From NCBI GenBank assembly GCA_934463165.1, contig CAKSJG010000002.1, positions 272,708-336,707 of the forward strand: a DNA stretch of 64,000 nt, in the 5' to 3' direction. The translations under genes and the position numbers were made by a program. Every line of letters begins with the position of its first letter. Position 1 is the first letter of the stretch. This document shows positions 1 through 9,613 of this stretch, piece by piece. This DNA is from an uncultured Clostridia bacterium. Its GTDB lineage: Bacteria; Bacillota; Clostridia; UMGS1810. The notes beneath the pieces were generated by a model that had not been told where the DNA came from, made no database searches, and worked only from the letters and a program-made list of their open reading frames with translations.

Positions 1-1695
1 ACGCATATCATTTCCGGGGGAATTACCCGAAGCAAGAGTAAATCTAAGTGCGTCGGCGCCGTAATCCTTAATTACTTCAAGCGGATCAATACCGTTGCCG
101 AGTGATTTGCTCATCTTTCTGCCCTGACTGTCACGAACAATACCGTGTATGAAAACATGCTTAAACGGTTCTTTATTCATATGCTCCATACCGGAGAATA
201 TCATACGTGCAACCCAGAAGAATATTATATCATATCCGGTAACAAGAACACTTGTCGGATAGAATTTTTTAAGATCGTCGGTCCCTTCGGGCCAGCCGAG
301 AGTGGAGAAAGGCCATAAAGCAGAGCTGAACCATGTATCGAGAACATCGCTCTCCTGATTAACCTTTCCGCCGCAATGAGGGCAAACCGTAACTTCATCG
401 GCAGATACGGTTGTCTTGCCGCAATCCTCACAGTAGAATGCAGGGATTCTGTGACCCCACCAAAGCTGACGGGAAATGCACCAATCGTGGACATTCTCCA
501 TCCAGTTCATATATGTTTTGCTGAATCTTTCGGGAACAAACTTGATTGTTCCGTCTTTTACAACATCTATTGCCCTTTCGGCAAGCGGTTTCATCTTTAC
601 GAACCACTGTTTTGAGATAATCGGCTCAACCGTAGTGCCGCATCTGTAGCACTGACCAACATTATGTTTATGCGGAACAACCTTTACAAGATATCCCTGC
701 TCCTTTAAGTCCTCAACCATTTGCTTTCTTGCCTCGTAGCGGTCAAGTCCTTCGTATTTTCCGCCGTATGAATTGATAGTGGCATCATCGTTCAAGACCT
801 TGATCTGCTCAAGGTTATGTCTCATACCGACTTCAAAATCATTGGGGTCATGAGCAGGCGTAATTTTAACGCAGCCCGTTCCGAATTCCATGTCGACATA
901 TTCATCGGCAACAACCGGGATTTCACGACCCACAAGGGGAAGTATGAGCATTTTTCCGACAAGATGCTTATACCTTTCATCATCGGGATGAACGGCAACA
1001 GCCGTATCTCCCAAAAGAGTTTCGGGTCTTGTGGTTGCTATTTCAACAACCTCGTCACTGTCTTTTACGGGATAGTTTATATGCCAGAAATATCCTTCCT
1101 GCTCCGCATATTCAACCTCAGCGTCCGAAAGCGCGGTTATACAATGCGGACACCAGTTTATAATTCTGCTGCCCTGATATATAAGCCCCTTGTTATATAA
1201 ATTAACAAAAACTTTTTTTACGGCCTCGCTGCAGCCCTCATCCATGGTAAAACGTTCTCTTGACCAATCGCATGACGATCCGAGCTTTTTAAGCTGATTA
1301 ATTATGCGCGAGCCGAATTTTTCTTTCCAATCCCATACACGTTCAAGAAACTTTTCTCTGCCGAGGTCATATCTTGTGAGTCCTTCTTCTTTTCTTAAGG
1401 TCTCTTCAACCTTAATCTGCGTTGCTATTCCGGCATGGTCTGTTCCCGGAATCCAGAGCGCTTCATATCCGCTCATTCTCTTGTAACGGATTAAAATGTC
1501 CTGAAGTGTTTCATCAAGAGCATGACCCATATGGAGCTGACCCGTGACATTCGGAGGAGGTATGACTATGGTAAACGGTTCTTTTTTGCTTTTTGCATCC
1601 GCTTTAAAATATCCGTTATCTACCCAATCGGCATATATTCTGTCTTCTACCTCTGCCGGATTGTAGGTTTTGGCAAGTTCCTTTTTGATTTTCAT
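1..1695 (-). CDS. valS: Valyl-tRNA synthetase, 5' portion (runs off window)
   Basis: Class I aminoacyl-tRNA synthetase that charges tRNA-Val with valine in the cytoplasm. The first 565 codons are present and the reading frame continues past base 1. The HIGH-type signature HMGH is near residue 56, in the context PPPNVTGQLHMGHAL, and the KMSKS motif (RKMSKS) lies near bases 101-118. Two CxxC pairs are seen in the part preserved here (CPHC and CEDC types). The start ATG is at 1695 and the gene lies 17 bases after a tiny membrane-protein gene at the end of the pfkA run. No T-box leader fits in that gap, so tRNA-responsive control would have to act from further upstream. Confidence 0.97.
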   Translation of the reverse strand, partial: MKIKKELAKTYNPAEVEDRIYADWVDNGYFKADAKSKKEPFTIVIPPPNVTGQLHMGHALDETLQDILIRYKRMSGYEALWIPGTDHAGIATQIKVEETLRKEEGLTRYDLGREKFLERVWDWKEKFGSRIINQLKKLGSSCDWSRERFTMDEGCSEAVKKVFVNLYNKGLIYQGSRIINWCPHCITALSDAEVEYAEQEGYFWHINYPVKDSDEVVEIATTRPETLLGDTAVAVHPDDERYKHLVGKMLILPLVGREIPVVADEYVDMEFGTGCVKITPAHDPNDFEVGMRHNLEQIKVLNDDATINSYGGKYEGLDRYEARKQMVEDLKEQGYLVKVVPHKHNVGQCYRCGTTVEPIISKQWFVKMKPLAERAIDVVKDGTIKFVPERFSKTYMNWMENVHDWCISRQLWWGHRIPAFYCEDCGKTTVSADEVTVCPHCGGKVNQESDVLDTWFSSALWPFSTLGWPEGTDDLKKFYPTSVLVTGYDIIFFWVARMIFSGMEHMNKEPFKHVFIHGIVRDSQGRKMSKSLGNGIDPLEVIKDYGADALRFTLASGNSPGNDMR

Positions 1696-1712
1696 TGTTT
1701 TATCTCCCTCTG

Positions 1713-1892
1713 CTACATGCTGAAAATAATTATTGCGGCGGCAAGCACAAATGCAAATCCGACAAGCTTTATATATACTATGTCGGCCTCATTCACCTCG
1801 CGCTTTCCGCTCAGAATAAGCTCTGCAATTTTACGCGAAAAAAATGTTATCATTGCTCCGAAAACCATAAGTATGCATATTACAAGTTTCAT
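1713..1892 (-). CDS. Small two-helix membrane protein, unknown function
   Basis: A 59-residue protein with two hydrophobic segments (residues about 2-18 and 40-58) joined by a charged linker (SRKIAELILSGKREVNEAD), so it is probably a hairpin membrane protein. The start was placed at the ATG at 1892 because a GGTGA ribosome site precedes it by 4 bases; an upstream in-frame TTG at 1910 is less likely. It sits between pfkA and valS in the same direction with short gaps, so it is probably cotranscribed. I do not recognise a family and give no function. Confidence 0.7.
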   Translation of the reverse strand: MKLVICILMVFGAMITFFSRKIAELILSGKREVNEADIVYIKLVGFAFVLAAAIIIFSM

Positions 1893-1925
1893 TTGTTCAC
1901 CGTCCGTCAATATATTCAGCTTTAA

Positions 1926-2912
1926 TTACGATCTTGAAAGTTTAAAGATGAGTTTATAGTCCTCATCCGAAATTGTCTTTTTCATTGCAAGTCCCTCATT
2001 GATATCGACATCGTCAATCTTTCCGTCCTTAACAATTACAACTCTGTTTGACTTGCCCTCTTTAAGAAGATCTATAGCTTTCATACCCATCTGTGCGGCA
2101 ATTACGCGGTCTCTCATTGACGGGCTTCCTCCGCGCTGAATATGACCGAGAATTGTAGCTCTTGTTTCAACGCCGGTGAGGCTTTCTATCTTCTTTGCAA
2201 TTTCAAACGAATGTCCTATTCCCTCTGCCGAAATTATGATGTGGTGCTTTTTGCCCACTGCCTGAGCCTTATTGATGTCGACAACAATTCTGTCTACGAT
2301 TTCATCAACGGAATATGCACTGTCTTTTTCGGGAACAAGAACCATTTCGGCACCTGTTGCAAGTGCGACATCAACAGCAATATAACCGGCACCTCTGCCC
2401 ATAACCTCAATGATAGAGCATCTCTGATGGCTTGTAGCCGTATCTCTTACCTTATCGACAGCATCCATGGCTGTGTTAAGCGCCGTATCGTATCCGATTG
2501 TATACTCCGTGCATGAAATATCATTGTCTATTGTTCCGGGAATGCCTATTGTCGGCAATCCGCTGTTTGTAAGCTTCTGAGCGCCTCTGAAAGATCCGTC
2601 ACCGCCGATTACGACAAGTGCGTCAAGACCATATTCCTTTGCTGTCTTAACAGCGGTCTGAATGCCCTCGGGAGTTGCGAACTGTGCGCTTCTTGCCGTC
2701 TGCAGAACGGTTCCTCCTCTTTGAATGAGGTCGCTTACGCTCTTTGCGTCCATTTCAACAAATTCGCCTCTTAAAAGACCGTGATAACCGCGTTCAACAC
2801 CTATCATTTTAAACCCGTTTGCGATACCGCATCTTACTATTGATCTTATAGCTGCATTCATACCGGGAGCGTCTCCGCCGCTTGTAAGAACACCGATTTT
2901 TTTAATATCCAT
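1926..2912 (-). CDS. pfkA: ATP-dependent 6-phosphofructokinase
   Basis: Phosphorylates fructose 6-phosphate to fructose 1,6-bisphosphate, the committed step of glycolysis. At 328 residues it has the usual bacterial length. The ATP loop motif SGGDAPGMNAAIR begins at residue 11. GGDGS at 103-107 is the ATP-type version, where pyrophosphate enzymes have GGDDS. TIDNDI at 127-132 carries the catalytic aspartate, and a MGR substrate loop follows near residue 170. It is the penultimate complete gene of the run that contains dnaE. The mtrB-pfkA gap of 98 bases is GC-richer than its surroundings and contains no promoter I could call with confidence. Confidence 0.97.
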   Translation of the reverse strand: MDIKKIGVLTSGGDAPGMNAAIRSIVRCGIANGFKMIGVERGYHGLLRGEFVEMDAKSVSDLIQRGGTVLQTARSAQFATPEGIQTAVKTAKEYGLDALVVIGGDGSFRGAQKLTNSGLPTIGIPGTIDNDISCTEYTIGYDTALNTAMDAVDKVRDTATSHQRCSIIEVMGRGAGYIAVDVALATGAEMVLVPEKDSAYSVDEIVDRIVVDINKAQAVGKKHHIIISAEGIGHSFEIAKKIESLTGVETRATILGHIQRGGSPSMRDRVIAAQMGMKAIDLLKEGKSNRVVIVKDGKIDDVDINEGLAMKKTISDEDYKLIFKLSRS

Positions 2913-3010
2913 TTTTCATCCATGCCTTTCCGCCCGAAAAATTTATTAAAACACGCACCGCGCTTCGGGCATGCGCCGCACATAAAATTTAAACAATATT
3001 CAAATTATAA

Positions 3011-3238
3011 TCAGTCACCGGATTCTATCATTCCGTGTTTTGTATAAACAGCTGCTCTGCCGTTAATTTTCATTGCAGATGTGATCTCGGTAAACTGCGC
3101 AACATAAACCTGACCTTTGTCAAGTTTTTCGGTATGATGGAACTTTGTATCTCTGCCTCTTGTAAGACCCATGATATTGACTCCGTCCTCAAGAGCTTTG
3201 ATAACGATATAATCATCGCCTTTTTCGGGATAGTCCAT
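3011..3238 (-). CDS. mtrB: Trp RNA-binding attenuation protein (TRAP)
   Basis: TRAP forms an 11-mer ring that, loaded with tryptophan, binds RNAs carrying (G/U)AG repeats and turns down trp genes by attenuation or translational block. The 75-residue length equals that of the Bacillus subtilis protein. The tryptophan-binding stretches GLTRGRDTKFHH (24-35) and AQFTEITSA (47-55) are near-identical to it. Of the three residues contacting RNA in Bacillus, the lysines matching Lys37 and Lys56 are present (38 and 57), but the Arg58 position is Asn59. The start ATG at 3238 follows GGAG by 8 bases; an in-frame GTG at 3247 lacks a good ribosome site. It lies between dnaE and pfkA. No trp genes or anti-TRAP are in the window. 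Confidence 0.93.
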   Translation of the reverse strand: MDYPEKGDDYIVIKALEDGVNIMGLTRGRDTKFHHTEKLDKGQVYVAQFTEITSAMKINGRAAVYTKHGMIESGD

Positions 3239-3361
3239 TTTTATCACTCCATTCTGTCATTTTCCCACTTAAAACCGCTATTGTTATAATATATACTATT
3301 TTTCAATAAAAATCAAGTGTATTTGCATAATTTCGTTGTTTTTTATATATATTTTTCAAAT

Positions 3362-6300
3362 TTATTTTTTTATTTTAACATTTCCCGATCCGAGTATATC
3401 ACACAATTTAAGATAAACGTTTTCATCCAAAGTTATACCGTGAGCTTCATCGGAGCATATAAGCCTGCCGCTTTTGCCGAAATATATATATACCTTGCTT
3501 TCTCCGCGGCACGGTTCCAGAATGTTTTTGACCGTTTCATACAATGACATATCATCAATTTTTAAATATAACGATTTACCGCCGAAATCCTCTGCTTCGT
3601 CCAGCAAACGTGCAGAGATAAGATTAAGTTCACCCACTGATTCGCCGTCTTTGAAGTTTACCGTTACCAACGCCTGAATAACGCTGCCGTCTTTAAGAAT
3701 GTCGCGGCATTTGGAAAGCGTCTTTTCGAATGCAACCGCATCGGCAAATCCCGAAAAATCGGAAATTTTAAACGAAGAAAGTATTTTTCCGCTTTTGGTG
3801 CGGCGAACGGAAAAGCCTGATATTCTGCCGCACACGGTTATTTTTGACGAATCCGCGGAAACATCTTCAACGATAGAAGCTATGCTTCTGTCCGAAAATG
3901 CTTCAACCTTAAATCTGTACGGATCGAGAGGATGCCCGGTAAAATACATTCCCGTGCATTCATATTCAAATGAGAGCCTGTCCTCCTTTGAAAAATCATC
4001 AATATTCTTTTCCGTAAATTCACCGTCTCCCACAGCAGAGGTATCGGCGAACCAACTCAGCTGACCCGAAAGTTCATTTCTGATATCAGACGAGTACCTG
4101 TCAATGATTTTTTCATAATTGTATAAAAGCACTCTTCTGTTCGGATAAAGCGAATCAAAGCATCCGCTTTTTATCATGTATTCAATGCATCTTTTGTTGA
4201 GATCATAGCGGCACATTCTTTTTATAAAATCGGTAAAGCTTATAAACGTACCTCTTTCCTCTCTTTCCGACTCTATCTGATACGGAAATTTTGTACCGAC
4301 ATTTTTTATCCAGCAGAATCCGAAACGCACATTATTTCCCTCGGGGTTAAAATGTACACGGCTTTTGTTTATATCGGGTTTTAAAACGCGTATACCGTAT
4401 TTTGAAAACGAAGATATATATTTTAACGCTTTATTCTGATATCCGGCATAATTCTTTAATACCGCGGCGAGATACTGTACCGGGTAATGTGCTTTCAGAT
4501 ATGCCGTTGTGTATGCAATGTGTGCATAACATGCCGCGTGGGATTTGTTAAATGCGTATTTTGCAAAATCGGTAAGCGAATCAAAAATTTCGTTTGCGCA
4601 TTTTTCGTCCACTCCGCGCCTGAGAGCCCCAGCGATAATTATTTTACCGTTCTTTTCCTGACCTCGGATGAATACCTCACGCTCGGCAAGCATAACATCC
4701 TGCTTTTTTTTCGACATCGCACGGCGTACAATATCGGCACGCCCGAGAGAATATCCCGCAAGAGTACGCACAATCTGCATAACCTGCTCCTGATAAACTA
4801 CAACGCCGTATGTTGGCTCAAGAATAGGCTTAAGAAGAGGGTGCGCGTATTTAATTTCTTTCGGATTGTTATAATTCTTCAGAAACAGCGGTATCTGATC
4901 CATAGGTCCCGGCCTGTATATAGATGTAGTGATAATGATATCCTCAACGTATTTCGGTTTGAACTTTCTCAAAAAAGACTGCAGTCCGGGATTTTCAAGC
5001 TGGAATACTGCATCGGTATCACCGGATTTTATTAAATTAAATGTTGCCTCATCGTCATACGGTATTTTACTTATATCAAAATCCGCATTTTTCGCAAGGC
5101 TGATGAGTTTGCATGCATCGTCTATAACCGTCAGATTTCTGAGGCCCAAAAAGTCCATTTTTAAAAGGCCTATCTTTTCAAGTGATGACATACCGTATTG
5201 CGTTATGAAACCCGAATCGCCCTTTTGAAGCGGAACATAATCCGTAAGATTCCTGTCGCTTATAACTATCCCTGCGGCATGGGTTGAAGCATTTCGCGGA
5301 TAGCCTTCAATTTTAAGAGCAATGTCAATCATTCGTCTGATATCAGACCTGTCTTCATACATTTTTTTGAGTTCATACGAATTTTCTATCGCATCTCTGA
5401 GCATGATTTTGGGAAGAGACGGTATGCATCTTGTAACGGCATTCACATCGGACGGAGAAATTCCGAGAACCCTGCCGACATCCTTAACCGCAGCGCGCGC
5501 GGCAAGTGTTCCGAATGTTATGATTTGAGCGACTCTTTCGCTGCCGTATTTTTTTATGACATATTCGCGGACTTCATCACGTCTGCGATAACAAAAGTCA
5601 ATATCTATATCGGGCATGGTGACCCTTTCGATATTTAAAAACCTTTCAAAAATCAATCCGTATTTTATCGGGTCAATCTCCGTGATGTTAAGCGCATACG
5701 AAACTATGCTTCCGGCAGCCGATCCTCTTCCCGGGCCAACCGGTATACCGTTATCCTTGGCATATTTTATGAAATCGTATACAATCAGAAAATAGTCCGT
5801 AAATCCCATTTTGTTTATTACATCAAGCTCCCGGTGCAGTCTTTTGAAAATATTTTCATCGGGCTCTTTGTATTTTTTCTTTATTCCGTCCATGCAAAGT
5901 TTTTCAAGATATTCTTCATGCGTAAGGGATGTATTTATCTCCGCTTTGGGCAAATGCATTTTGTCGGTATCAAAATATACATTGCATCGCTTTGCAATTT
6001 TAAGAGTATTTTCCGTTGCTTCGGTCATATCCGCAAAAAGTTCTTTCATATCATCATCGGATTTAAACCAATACTCTGTCTCTTTCATTTTAAGCCTGTC
6101 AGGATCGGAAAGTTTTTTCCCGGTTTGAATACACATCAGGACGTCTTGAGTTTCCGCGTCCTTTTTTTCTACATAATGAACATCATTTGTTGCAACAAGA
6201 GGAAGCTTCAGATCTCTCGAAAGCTTTTTCATGCATTCTCTTACCATCTCCTCCTCCGGGATACCGTGATTCTGAACCTCCAGGAAAAAGTTATTACTGC

Positions 6301-6793
6301 CGAAAATACCGCTTAAAAGCTTTGCTTTTTCAAAAGCAGCCTCATAACCCGATTCAAGATATGCCGATGCAACATCCCCTCTGAGGCATCCGCTCAGCGC
6401 TATAAGACCCTCACCGTATTTTTTTAAAAGCTCTGTATCGACGCGCGGTTTATAATAAAATCCGTCTTCTGTAGCCTGTGTCACCAGACGGATTAAATTT
6501 TTATATCCTGTGTTATTTTCACACAAAAGTACGAGATGACCGTATTTTTTATCGCCGTTTCTTTCAAAACGCGAATTTAAAGAGGTATACACCTCACAAC
6601 CGATTATGGGTTTTACTCCGCTTTTCAATGCCGAAAAATAAAAATCCATAACCCCGTACATCACTCCGTGATCGGTTATGGCAACAGAATTCATATTAAA
6701 TTTTTTTGCACACTCAATAACGCCGTCTATATCGGCGGCGCCGTCCAAAAGGCTGTATTGAGTGTGCAAATGAAGATGAACAAAATCGCTCAT
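3362..6793 (-). CDS. dnaE: DNA polymerase III alpha subunit (DnaE)
   Basis: Replicative polymerase of 1143 residues, the DnaE rather than the PolC form. The N-terminal PHP domain begins with HLHLHTQYSLLDG at residue 6. The palm domain has GPGRGSAAGS and the PDIDIDF aspartate motif (roughly residues 350-400). Helix-hairpin-helix and OB-fold regions lie toward the C terminus. The ATG overlaps the whiA stop by four bases (ATGA), which implies translational coupling. The order yvcK-whiA-dnaE-pfkA is a recurrent clostridial arrangement. In Firmicutes with PolC, DnaE extends primers; PolC is not in this window, so the division of labour cannot be judged here. Confidence 0.98.
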   Translation of the reverse strand: MSDFVHLHLHTQYSLLDGAADIDGVIECAKKFNMNSVAITDHGVMYGVMDFYFSALKSGVKPIIGCEVYTSLNSRFERNGDKKYGHLVLLCENNTGYKNLIRLVTQATEDGFYYKPRVDTELLKKYGEGLIALSGCLRGDVASAYLESGYEAAFEKAKLLSGIFGSNNFFLEVQNHGIPEEEMVRECMKKLSRDLKLPLVATNDVHYVEKKDAETQDVLMCIQTGKKLSDPDRLKMKETEYWFKSDDDMKELFADMTEATENTLKIAKRCNVYFDTDKMHLPKAEINTSLTHEEYLEKLCMDGIKKKYKEPDENIFKRLHRELDVINKMGFTDYFLIVYDFIKYAKDNGIPVGPGRGSAAGSIVSYALNITEIDPIKYGLIFERFLNIERVTMPDIDIDFCYRRRDEVREYVIKKYGSERVAQIITFGTLAARAAVKDVGRVLGISPSDVNAVTRCIPSLPKIMLRDAIENSYELKKMYEDRSDIRRMIDIALKIEGYPRNASTHAAGIVISDRNLTDYVPLQKGDSGFITQYGMSSLEKIGLLKMDFLGLRNLTVIDDACKLISLAKNADFDISKIPYDDEATFNLIKSGDTDAVFQLENPGLQSFLRKFKPKYVEDIIITTSIYRPGPMDQIPLFLKNYNNPKEIKYAHPLLKPILEPTYGVVVYQEQVMQIVRTLAGYSLGRADIVRRAMSKKKQDVMLAEREVFIRGQEKNGKIIIAGALRRGVDEKCANEIFDSLTDFAKYAFNKSHAACYAHIAYTTAYLKAHYPVQYLAAVLKNYAGYQNKALKYISSFSKYGIRVLKPDINKSRVHFNPEGNNVRFGFCWIKNVGTKFPYQIESEREERGTFISFTDFIKRMCRYDLNKRCIEYMIKSGCFDSLYPNRRVLLYNYEKIIDRYSSDIRNELSGQLSWFADTSAVGDGEFTEKNIDDFSKEDRLSFEYECTGMYFTGHPLDPYRFKVEAFSDRSIASIVEDVSADSSKITVCGRISGFSVRRTKSGKILSSFKISDFSGFADAVAFEKTLSKCRDILKDGSVIQALVTVNFKDGESVGELNLISARLLDEAEDFGGKSLYLKIDDMSLYETVKNILEPCRGESKVYIYFGKSGRLICSDEAHGITLDENVYLKLCDILGSGNVKIKK

Positions 6794-7737
6794 AAATTTT
6801 TCTGTCCTCTGTATTTTTCTGCAAGCTCCACAAGCTTTCTGAGTCTGTGATTCACTCCCGATTTTCCGATCGGGGGATTCATCATTGCCCCAAGCTCCGC
6901 AAGGCTCAATTCGCGGTATTTAAGTCTGCAATCCGCAATTTCTCTGAGCTGCTCACTTTGTTTTTCCAAAATTCCGAGACGCTGCAGCTTCTCGATTGCG
7001 TCACACTGCTTATGAGATGCGTCAACCGTTTTGTCTATATTTGCATTATCACAGTTAATTCTTCGGTTTATCGAGTTTCGCATATCTTTCATTATTTTTA
7101 TGTTGTGATATTCCATAAGCGAATCAAACGCTCCGAGGGACGCAAGAATATCTGATATTTCACTGCCGTTTTTAAAATATATAACATAACTGTTTTTACG
7201 CATTGTACACTTTGGATTAAATTCAATATCATTAAGCATCATACACAGCGAATCCGAAAGCTCGCTGCTTTGCGTTACAAACTCAAGATGACAGTTTTTA
7301 CGCGGATTTATAACGGATCCGCACGAAATAAAGGCACCTCTTACAAAAGCCCTTATATCTGCCTTCGATTTTAAAAACGACATATAGGGTCTGAATTCTT
7401 CGAATCTGTCATATGTTTCGTTGTTATGAATCTGTCCGCATACACGAAGAAGCGCATTGACGGCGCTTTTTTCCGATATATTCACAAAATAAACCGCACC
7501 GCTTGTGCTTCTGTTTATCTTAAGCACGGTTTTTATAAGACATTCGTTTTTGACAAGAGAATAAAAATGCCCGGCTATTTTGGGATTTTCGGTAGAAAAT
7601 CTTATCAGGCATCCGCTGTCTCTGCGTATAAATTTTGCACCGCAGCAAAGCATGCCCATAAGACGGCATATCCGCTGGTGTTTTGTCGATTCACTGTATT
7701 TAATTATTTCATTTTTGGTATCAGACGAAAATGACAA
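6790..7737 (-). CDS. whiA: WhiA-type DNA-binding protein
   Basis: WhiA is a conserved Gram-positive protein made of a degenerate LAGLIDADG homing-endonuclease-like domain and a C-terminal helix-turn-helix domain. In Actinobacteria it is a sporulation transcription factor, and in Firmicutes it affects cell division and chromosome segregation. The 315-residue protein begins SFSSDTKNEI, as family members do. Its C terminus (SLAELGAMMNPPIGKSGVNHRLRKL) is split by the WhiA signature HTH segment, with PIGKSGVNHR diagnostic. It directly follows yvcK with no gap and overlaps dnaE, giving the standard rapZ-yvcK-whiA cluster. Confidence 0.96.
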   Translation of the reverse strand: MSFSSDTKNEIIKYSESTKHQRICRLMGMLCCGAKFIRRDSGCLIRFSTENPKIAGHFYSLVKNECLIKTVLKINRSTSGAVYFVNISEKSAVNALLRVCGQIHNNETYDRFEEFRPYMSFLKSKADIRAFVRGAFISCGSVINPRKNCHLEFVTQSSELSDSLCMMLNDIEFNPKCTMRKNSYVIYFKNGSEISDILASLGAFDSLMEYHNIKIMKDMRNSINRRINCDNANIDKTVDASHKQCDAIEKLQRLGILEKQSEQLREIADCRLKYRELSLAELGAMMNPPIGKSGVNHRLRKLVELAEKYRGQKNL

Positions 7738-8736
7738 TTATTTGTCCTCTCCTTTTATCATGCATGCAATTTTTTCTATGAGAGCGGCAAGACGGACATA
7801 ATCGTGTCTGACCGTTGTCTCCCTCGGAAAATAAAGCAAATCACCGCTGACAAGCTTTACATCGGAGCCTTCAAAGCGTTTTTCGTCAAGCTCGACCGGA
7901 ATTTTGTATTCCTTTTTATATCTGTCGCGGTATTTTTGCGGTATCGGTGCACTATTGGCAATGCAATAATCTATTACCGGGTATCTGATATGTCTTTCAA
8001 AGGCCTCAACATGGTCATATGCCTTGTAACCGTCGGTCTCGCCGCGCTGTGTCATGACATTGCATATGTATACCGCCTTTGCCTGTGATTTATAAACCGC
8101 CTCGGCTATACCGCCGACAAGAAAGTTTGGCAAAAGACTTGTATAAAGACTGCCGGGACCTATTATAATCATATCTGCCGAAGCGATGGCGTCAAGAGCG
8201 TTTTTAAACGGTCTGACATCGGGCGGCACAAGTTCTACCTTTTCAATGGGAGAAGCGTTTTCTATCACGGCGCCCGGAATTGTCGACTCTCCGTTTATGA
8301 TTTTGCCGTTTAAAAGCGTTGCTCTGAGCGAAACATCATCAAGCGTTACGGGCATAACTTCACCTTTAACCTTGAGTATGGAGCTCATCTGATTTATTGC
8401 CATTTCAAAACTGCCCGTTATATCCGTCATTGCGGCAAGAAAAAGATTGCCGAAGCTCTGGTTTGACAAAGATCCCGATTTGAATCTGTAAGAAAAAAGC
8501 TCTTCCATAAGCGGCTGTCTTTCAGACAGCGCCGTTATACAGTTTCTTATATCCCCCGGGGGAAGTATATTCATATCGTGGCGTAAAATCCCGGAGCTTC
8601 CTCCGTCATCCGCAACCGTCACGATAACCGATATATTTTTAGTGAGCTGTTTGAGACCTCTCAGCATTACGGATAATCCCGATCCGCCGCCGATTGCAAC
8701 AACCTTCATATCCGAAAGCGCACTTTTAGAATTCAT
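7738..8736 (-). CDS. yvcK: YvcK/CofD-like gluconeogenesis factor
   Basis: A member of the UPF0052/CofD-like family that binds UDP-GlcNAc in Bacillus and is needed for growth on gluconeogenic carbon and for proper peptidoglycan synthesis. The 332-residue sequence has the N-terminal nucleotide-binding loop GGGSGLSVMLRGLK (residues 17-30), the VTVADDGGSSG segment and the family motif LPPGDIRNC. The start ATG at 8736 follows AGGA by about 9 bases. It is sandwiched between rapZ and whiA in the usual order. Placement with hprK and murB fits a role linking carbon supply to wall synthesis. Confidence 0.96.
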   Translation of the reverse strand: MNSKSALSDMKVVAIGGGSGLSVMLRGLKQLTKNISVIVTVADDGGSSGILRHDMNILPPGDIRNCITALSERQPLMEELFSYRFKSGSLSNQSFGNLFLAAMTDITGSFEMAINQMSSILKVKGEVMPVTLDDVSLRATLLNGKIINGESTIPGAVIENASPIEKVELVPPDVRPFKNALDAIASADMIIIGPGSLYTSLLPNFLVGGIAEAVYKSQAKAVYICNVMTQRGETDGYKAYDHVEAFERHIRYPVIDYCIANSAPIPQKYRDRYKKEYKIPVELDEKRFEGSDVKLVSGDLLYFPRETTVRHDYVRLAALIEKIACMIKGEDK

Positions 8737-8746
8737 GAAATCAGTC

Positions 8747-9610
8747 CTATCTGTCTTTATTGATATCTCTGTGGGCTATAAATGTGTTATAACCGTTTTC
8801 AAGCATGTGTTTGTATATTTCGTTTGCAACCGTTACAGATCGGTGCTTTCCACCCGTACATCCCACAGCAATTACAAGAGTTGACTTTCCTTCCTCCACA
8901 TAATTAGGAACAAGAAAATCCATAAAATCCATTAACTTGTTCAGGTATTCATGAGTCACCGGAGAATTTTTGACATAAGCTACGACATCATCGTCAAGAC
9001 CGGTTTTGGTTTTAAGCTCGGGAACATAAAACGGATTCGGCAAAAATCTTACGTCATATACTATGTCGGAATCAAGCGGTATTCCGTATTTAAAGCCAAA
9101 GCTTACGACCTCCACTGTCATGCTTTTCACCGCGTCGTAGTCATTTACGACAACATTTTTGATATAATCCTGAAGCTGGCGCGGTTTCATATCCGACGTA
9201 TTTACGATATAAGAAGCTTTCTCCTTAAGCGGCATGAGCATCTCGCGTTCTTTCTTAAGCCCGTCTATGAGATTGCCGTCTTCGCTCAAAGGATGCTTTC
9301 TTCTCGTCTCTTTATATCTTTTAACCAAAACATCATTGTCTGCATCCAAAAACAAAATGGTGCACTTGCCGTAATTTTTTTCAAAGTCATCGATGATTTG
9401 ATTAATCTCTTTAAAAAGCGAGCCTCCCCTGCTGTCTATTACGAATGCAACCTTATTTATGTTGCTGTCGGAATTACTGCACAATTCGGCAAACTTTGAA
9501 AACAGAAGCGGAGGCATATTGTCAACGCAAAAAAAGCCCAAATCTTCAAATGTTTTGATTGCCTGACTTTTTCCGGCTCCCGACATACCGGTTATAATAA
9601 CAAACTTCAT
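8747..9610 (-). CDS. rapZ: RNase adapter protein RapZ/YvcJ
   Basis: A P-loop nucleotide-binding protein of 287 residues. In Enterobacteria RapZ senses glucosamine-6-phosphate and targets GlmZ RNA to RNase E; in Bacillus the ortholog YvcJ hydrolyses GTP and affects competence. The Walker A motif GMSGAGKS is at residues 8-15, followed by the family hallmark FFCVDNMPP. The C-terminal domain carries the conserved IAVGCTGGKHRSV segment implicated in metabolite or RNA binding. Neighbours are murB upstream (3-base gap) and yvcK downstream (10-base gap), so this is one operon. Confidence 0.96.
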   Translation of the reverse strand: MKFVIITGMSGAGKSQAIKTFEDLGFFCVDNMPPLLFSKFAELCSNSDSNINKVAFVIDSRGGSLFKEINQIIDDFEKNYGKCTILFLDADNDVLVKRYKETRRKHPLSEDGNLIDGLKKEREMLMPLKEKASYIVNTSDMKPRQLQDYIKNVVVNDYDAVKSMTVEVVSFGFKYGIPLDSDIVYDVRFLPNPFYVPELKTKTGLDDDVVAYVKNSPVTHEYLNKLMDFMDFLVPNYVEEGKSTLVIAVGCTGGKHRSVTVANEIYKHMLENGYNTFIAHRDINKDR

Positions 9611-9613
9611 AAT

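Noticed and set aside
1696..1712. T-box leader for valS
   Set aside because: The gap is 17 bases and contains no AGGGTGGNACCGCG-like sequence.
8951..9499. A 182-residue plus-strand frame opposite rapZ
   Set aside because: It is an antisense shadow of rapZ with no domain or promoter.
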